Below are positions 58,600-64,000 of a DNA stretch of 64,000 nt, in pieces. Location of the stretch: assembly GCF_910592395.1 (NCBI RefSeq), contig NC_088320.1:7934001-7998000 (forward strand), written 5' to 3'. Source of the DNA: Lineus longissimus. Its lineage: Eukaryota; Nemertea; Pilidiophora; Heteronemertea; Lineidae. Under the pieces are notes generated by a model. It ran no database searches, had not been told where the DNA came from, and saw nothing but the letters and a program-made list of their open reading frames with translations. Made by a program: the position numbers and the translations under genes. Numbering within the stretch: the stretch's first letter is position 1; every line of letters begins with the position of its first letter.

Positions 58600-59572
58600 A
58601 AAAGATTTTCTAGCTTAAAGGATCTTAGCTTCTAGTTGGGTCTTAGTTGGCTAGCATATAGAATCTTACTTTCTAGATGGGTCTTAGTTTCCTAGCATAT
58701 AGGCTATTAGTTTTCTAGTTGGGTCTTAGCTTTCCAGCATAAAGGATCTTAGTTTTCTAGCTGGGTCTAACAGTTTTCTAGCATATAGGGTCTTAGTTTA
58801 CTGGCTGGGTCTTAGTTTTCTATCATAAAGGATCTTAGTTTCTAGTTGGGTCTTAGTTTTCTAGTATATAGGATCTTAGTTTTTCTAGTTGGGTCTTAGT
58901 TTTCTAGCATATAGAGTCTTAATTTACTAGTTGGGTCTTAGTTGGCTATCATATAGGGTCTTAGTTTTCTAGATGGGTCTTAGTTTCCTAGCATATAGGC
59001 TGTTAGTTTCTAGTTGGGTCTTAGCTTTCCAGCATAAAGGATCTTAGTTCCTAGTTGGGTCTTAGTTGGCTAGCATATAGGGTCTTAGTTTACTAGCTGG
59101 GTCTTAGTTTTCTAGCATATAGGATCTTATTTTTTCTGGTTGGGTCTTAGTTTCTAGCATATAGGATCTTAGTTTTTCTGGTTGGGTCTTAGTTTTCTAG
59201 CATATAGGATCTTAGTTTCTAGTTGGGTCTTAGTTTCTAGCATATAGGATCTTAGTTTTTCTGGTTGGGTCTTAGTTTCTAGCATATAGGGTCTTAATTT
59301 ACTAGTTGGGTCTTAGTTGGCTAGCATATAGGGTCTTATTTTTCCAGATGGGTCTTAGTTTCCTAGCATATAGGCTGTTAGTTTTCTAGTTTGATCTTAG
59401 TTTCCTACCATATAGGATCTTAGCTTTTCTAGTTGGGTCTTAGTTTCCTAGCATATAGGGTCTTAATTTACTAGTTGGGTCTTAGTTGGCTAGCATATAG
59501 GGTCTTAGTTTCCTAGATGGGTCTTAGTTTCCTAGCATATGGGCTGTTAGTTTTCTAGTTAGCTCTTAGCTT
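58600..59572. repeat. ~41-bp minisatellite, about 23 units
   Basis: Degenerate units with the pattern TAGCATATAGGATCTTAG, TTTCTAGTTGGGTCTTAG. The half-unit TCTTAGTTTTCTAG recurs about every 20 bases, so the 41-bp unit is an older 20-mer doubled. Stop-rich in most frames. Confidence 0.9.
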
Positions 59573-59809
59573 GGTAAATGGTAAATTAGACAATGGTAAT
59601 CTAGACATAAGGATAGGTAAATTAGACAAATTTCACTTTAAGTAAGTTTATATGGGTTAAGGCTTTGCCTTTAGGGGTGAAGGTGTTGTTCAGTATGAAT
59701 TGTACTTAATAACAGTCAATTAGTCAATTAATCAATTATTGTATTGATAGGCCTAAGATCATACCGACTCCCAAAAAATCTGCCCTAATCGGATACTATA
59801 CTAAGATAG

Positions 59810-60412
59810 TATCTCCATTGTCTAACTTATCTATTATTATGTCTAGTTTATCATCGTCTAATTTAGCATTGTCTAATGACCATTGTCTAGATTACCATTG
59901 TCTAACTAACTTTGTCTAAAATGACCATTGTCTAACTAACCATTGTGTTATATGACCATTGTCTAGATTACCATTGTCTAACTTACCATTGTCTAAAATG
60001 ACCATTGCCTAGGTTACCATTGTCTAATTAACTTTGTCTAAAATGACCATTGTCTAACTAACCATTATGTAACATGACCATTGTCTAGATTACCATTGTC
60101 TAACTTACCATTGTCTAAAATGACCATTGCCTAGGTTACCATTTTCTAATTAACTTTGTCTAAAATGACCATCGTCTAACTAACCATTGTGTAATATGAC
60201 CACTGCCTAGATTACCATTGTCTAATTAACTTTGTCTAAAATGACCATTGCCTAGATTACCATTGTCTAATAAACTTTGTCTTAAAAATGACCATTGTCT
60301 AACTTATCATTGTGTAATATGACCATTGTCTAGATTACTATTGTTTAACTTACCATTGTCTAAAATGACCATTGCCTAGATTACCATTGTCTCTAATTTA
60401 CTTTTGTCTAAT
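59810..60412. repeat. ACCATTGTCTAA repeat with ~121-bp higher order
   Basis: The basic unit is 15-16 bases, alternating TTACCATTGTCTAA, TGACCATTGTCTAG and TAACTTTGTCTAAA. A group of about eight recurs with a period near 121 (for example ATTACC at 59967 and 60089). Confidence 0.88.
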
Positions 60413-61421
60413 TCACCTGGATTCGTTCACCAAGTACCACTGCGATCAAAATGAGGCTTAAACCTTTTTCAATTACAAGCATTACCACATCTATGACCTT
60501 ATCTTGTTTTAAGATGCGACATAAAGACACTTTATTATCATTGTTGTTATTATTATTATTGCTATCAGTTCTATTTTTCCCAGCAGAGAGCAGCATTTAC
60601 AACAGTCGACATTGACTCACCTTCAAACCACTGTAACCTTACTCAACTCATAATAAATCAATCATATTCAATTCAAACATTGATTTTTCTCTCAACGCAC
60701 TGAAGGGCTGCGTGGCCTTCTCAAAGAGTGACTTGTATCATTGAAGGGCTGCTTAAAGCTGGCCTTCTCAATGAGTGTTGTATCGATCTCTTCAACAGAT
60801 GGTGGAACGGGGTCACAGTCATGACTGGTCTAAGCCCATTTCTTCTTAGTGTTCGATTTTTCTATTTATGGCGCTACTTCACAACCAGGCCTGCATATAC
60901 AGTCCTACCAGAAAGTAAATGTCAATCGTTTAAAAAAAAATATCACAGAGATAAAATAAGATATTTGAATGCGGTTTTCAGCAGAGTATGGTATATCTAG
61001 TTGGTCATATATCTGTTGTATTTAGTTTCCCCTAATTCCATCCCTTCATTATGAACAAACATTTCTAAAAAGGTCCAAATATCACTTTTTTCTTTCATGT
61101 CCCTTTTCAAAAATTCACATGAGCCCATGAACTGTGCTTTGTGACCATCATTTTGTGGCACTTGCAATTCCATAGAGTGTGTTCGATAGTCATGACAAAT
61201 GCACATTTTTGCTTATGGGCAGAGAGTCACATAGAGCTTATCAAAATGTCAAGTTGTGGTAAATACATGGCTGGGATGGACCAAAGTGGAATTAATTCTC
61301 AATCTGTGGTTGATTCTTAATCTACAGAGTCAGGCCATCACAGAAATATGCTTTTTGATAATATATTTAAGAAAATGTGGTCTCACTGGTCAGTTTAGAA
61401 CTTGTACTTTGACAGGGCCTT
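60413..61421. other. Nothing recognised
   Basis: AT-rich; short frames without domains. A short TTATTATTATTATTG run lies near 60545. Confidence 0.45.
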
Positions 61422-62401
61422 ATCAATCTGCACAAAATTGTATATGTGTCAAGAAGAACCCTTAAAAACAGAGTTCATGGCCATCTCATCCGCCAGAAGA
61501 ACTCCATCTATTACAAGTATGATTGTAGATGGTGTGGAAATAAAGAGCTCGGATTTCCTTAGGGATCTTGGTGGTTGGCTGGACAGTCATATGGACATGA
61601 CTGTCCATGTTAGAAAGGTCTGCCAAGCCGCATTCGCAAGCTTGCATTCCATTGGGCGCATCCGTAAATACCTCGATGTGGCTAGCACCAAAAAGTTGGT
61701 ACATGCCTTGGTTAATTCCCGGTTAGACTACAACAATGCTCTCTTGCATGGTCTTCCTAAGAAAGTCATCGCACAAATGCAAAGAGTGCAAAATTCAGCA
61801 GCCAGGCTTATTAGTCGAACGCGGAAATGGGATCACATTACACCAGTGTTGAAAGACCTTCATTGGTTGCCAGTGGCCTTGCGCATCGAGTATAAAATTA
61901 TCAATCAGACACACAAGATCTTTCATGGAAGGGCACCCGTTTACCTAGAACAGCTTGTGAAACATCAGGATATTACTCATCACACACGTTCTATGGATGT
62001 AAGTTCAAGAAACCTGGCCGTAAAAAGAACAAGAACAATCTTTGGTTAATCGAAGTTTTTCAGTGTCCTCTGCGCGATTATGGAATAAACTTCCCAATGA
62101 CATAAAGGCGATTGAGGATCAAGACACTTTTCGAATGCATTTGATAAGACTTGGCTGTTCAATGGACATTATCGGTAAAAATCAGCTGTAAGCGCTTTAA
62201 CAGCTGAAACGTTCTGGGAAGCGCTATATAAATGACAGACTTATTATTAGACTTATTATCAATGCGCCAGTGACGTTTTGATGGATATGGTGTACGGAAA
62301 TCTCTTTTTCTCAGGCAATCGGTATTGGAATGTTTTAAAACTTTATTATGCTATTGGCAAAGGGTTCTTCTTGACACATATAAAATTTTGTGCAGATTGA
62401 T
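61422..62401. repeat. Inverted 41-bp repeats flanking a LINE remnant
   Basis: The 41 bases at 61422-61462 match the reverse complement of 62361-62401 with one mismatch. The left arm stops where the LINE homology begins. The pair may be the ends of a DNA transposon or foldback element in which a LINE 3' fragment is lodged. Confidence 0.8.
61463..62270 (+). pseudogene. CR1/jockey-like LINE C-terminal fragment, frameshifted
   Basis: The frame at 61463-62048 shows the region after the RT catalytic core: KTEFMAISSARR, FLRDLGGWLDSHMDM, VHALVNSRLDYNNALLHGLP, VQNSAARLISRTRKWDHITP, LKDLHWLPVALRIEYKI. Near 62045 the frame shifts, and the conserved end (FSVSSARLWNKLPNDIKAI) continues in another frame to a stop at 62189. 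The YADD catalytic part is absent. The 3' end reads GCGCTATATAAATGACAGAC and then TTATTA repeats. It is dead through truncation and frameshift. Confidence 0.85.
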
Positions 62402-62479
62402 TGGTGAAATGTGTACTTTTTTTACCAAAACTTATGCACAACAATGTACACGTAATGTACACAGGTTTTAATAGAGGGC

Positions 62480-64000
62480 TCTGGCCTTATGATTTTTATG
62501 AACGAGAGAAAACCGTACAAGAAGTTACTAAAGACCAGTTTACATAGGTATAATCTGAGTAGAATAGAGGATCTGAAACAGTTGAAAGACCACGAGTCTC
62601 ACAAATTTTGGAAGATGTTGAATGTTAGGGGAAATGAACAAGATAGAATACCTGATAATTTGCTCGACACTTTACAAAATCATTTTAAAGAATGAAATGC
62701 TGGGAATGTGGCCGACGAAAGTTTCGAGATGACTACTGAGCAGATAAACAGGGGAGATGAAGTGTTGAATAGGCAGATAGAGAGGGGGGAAATTTTGACC
62801 CAAATAAGAAAATTGAAGCGGAGAAAGGCCAGTGGAGTTGACGGTATTACAAACGAACTTATCATTAACACCGGGGAGTATTTAATAGATTTTTATCATA
62901 ATTTGTTTAACAGAATTTTGGACAGTGGATGCATACCGACAAATTGGATTAATAGCATTATAAAACCAATCTATAAGAAAAAGGGTGATAGAACAAAGGG
63001 TGAGAATTACAGAGGTATTACTTTATTAAGCTGTTTAGGTAAATTGTTCACAGCTATTTTAAACAGCAGGTTAGACGAGTATGTGAATTTACACGAGGTA
63101 TTAGGTGAAGAACAAACAGGTTTCAGATCAGGTTACTCTACCATGGACAATGTTTTTGTTCTGAAGTGCTTGATTGATTTGTATTTGAGTAAGGGCAAAC
63201 GCTTATATGTGGTATTTATTGATTTCAAACAAGCTTTCGATAAAATATGGAGGTTAGGACTTTGGCGTAAACTTATTGGAAATGGTATAAACGGTAAAAT
63301 ATTGAATGTCATGGTAAATATGTATGATAAAGCGAAATCGTGTGTTCAGATTAACAATAATAGATCAGATTATTTTCCGTGTTCCATAGGGGTTAGGCAG
63401 GGCGAAAATATGTCGCCACTCTTATTTGCGTTATATCTAAACGATTTTGAAATTTTTTTGAACGATCATGGTTTTAATGGTCCTTCTGATTTACATATCA
63501 ATAGCCGATGTGAGTTTTTAGACAACTTGGAGATTTTTTTGAAGCTGGCAATATTATTGTATGCGGACGATATGATTCTTATGGCAGATGATCCTAACGA
63601 GTTACAAAACGCCCTGAACTTATTGCACGATTACTGTGAGGAGTGGCATCTGATCGTAAATATTAAGAAAACCAAGGCAATGATTTTTTCTCGGGGAAAG
63701 CTTAGAGTAAATATACCGGAATTTAGATATAATGGGGGTAGGGTCGAGTTGGTAGACCATTTCACATACTTAGGCGTAACATTCTCATATAATGGAAATT
63801 TTGCGAGGGCAATAAAAGATAGATATAATAAAGGTATGAAAGCCATGTTTGGTGTACTGAGAGCGTGTAGAAGACTTTCTCTTACGGTCGAATTGAGTCT
63901 AGACATATTTGACAAAGTAGTCACACCAGTTTTGCTATACGGTAGTGAGGTGTGGGGTAACCAAAACTCCGAGTTGCTGGACCGTGTACAAGTTAAATTT
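62480..64000 (+). mobile_element. LINE with intact reverse-transcriptase domain, running off the window
   Basis: The frame from 62489 ends at TGA (62693-62695), but the same frame then stays open to the edge at 64000 (434 codons). After the stop come the RT motifs in order: SGVDGI, then KKKGDRTKGENYRGITLLSC (about 62980), EEQTGFRSGYSTMDN, the catalytic VVFIDFKQAFDKI (about 63210), GVRQGENMSPLLFALYLND, catalytic YADD in LLYADDMILMADD (about 63560), KKTKAMIFSRG and FTYLGVTFSYNG. It is an endonuclease-type LINE by motif style. The endonuclease itself is missing, so the copy is 5'-truncated near 62480. The in-frame TGA lies in the linker before the RT; it is either a nonsense mutation or the point where translation would have to restart. 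The clade is not assigned. Confidence 0.85.

Overview
This is a eukaryotic, almost certainly marine-invertebrate, genomic window; the phylum cannot be fixed from the sequence alone. It has no operons, no CRISPR, and no rRNA or tRNA that I could recognise. It contains one intron-rich, minus-strand gene of extracellular domains, buried in young transposable elements, long tandem arrays and remnants of at least five non-LTR retrotransposons.

Gene. On the minus strand, from right to left, there is a signal-peptide exon (about 45.3 kb). It is followed by eleven intact fibronectin type III (FN3) exons between 38.3 and 7.9 kb, one dead FN3 exon (7.0-7.6 kb), an Ig exon (6.3-6.6 kb) and an EGF exon (4.6 kb). 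Every exon I could delimit starts and ends in phase 1, so exons can be skipped, added or duplicated without breaking the frame. The product is predicted to be a secreted or single-pass adhesion/receptor-like protein. Its 3' end lies left of the window or was not recognised.

Duplication. Nine FN3 exons (type A, 273 nt each) are near copies, and several differ by only a few bases. They were multiplied by segmental duplication of an exon-plus-intron module. The module has a tandem run of decoy splice acceptors, a poly-C tract, a conserved intron block of about 1 kb and, in some copies, large mobile elements.

Mobile elements. Three families unrelated in sequence (F1, F2, F3 here) share one architecture. 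One end has a small hairpin followed by a subterminal repeat, the other end has a hairpin that contains the inverse of that repeat, and the interior is a tandem array (units of about 145, 300 and 305 bp). Empty sites for all three are present in the window as paralogous copies. F1 has a Helitron-like end (hairpin, short AT-rich spacer, CTAG) and two independent A|T insertions without target duplication. F2 and F3 repeats carry dozens of nuclear-receptor-type half-sites.

Right part (44-64 kb). This holds minisatellites, including a 39-bp array with about 13 perfect TGACGTCA (CRE) sites and a 30-bp array just upstream of the signal-peptide exon. It also has foldback and TTAA-type MITEs, perfect hairpins, two more full F2 copies, and LINE fragments. 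A LINE with an uninterrupted reverse-transcriptase domain runs off the right edge.
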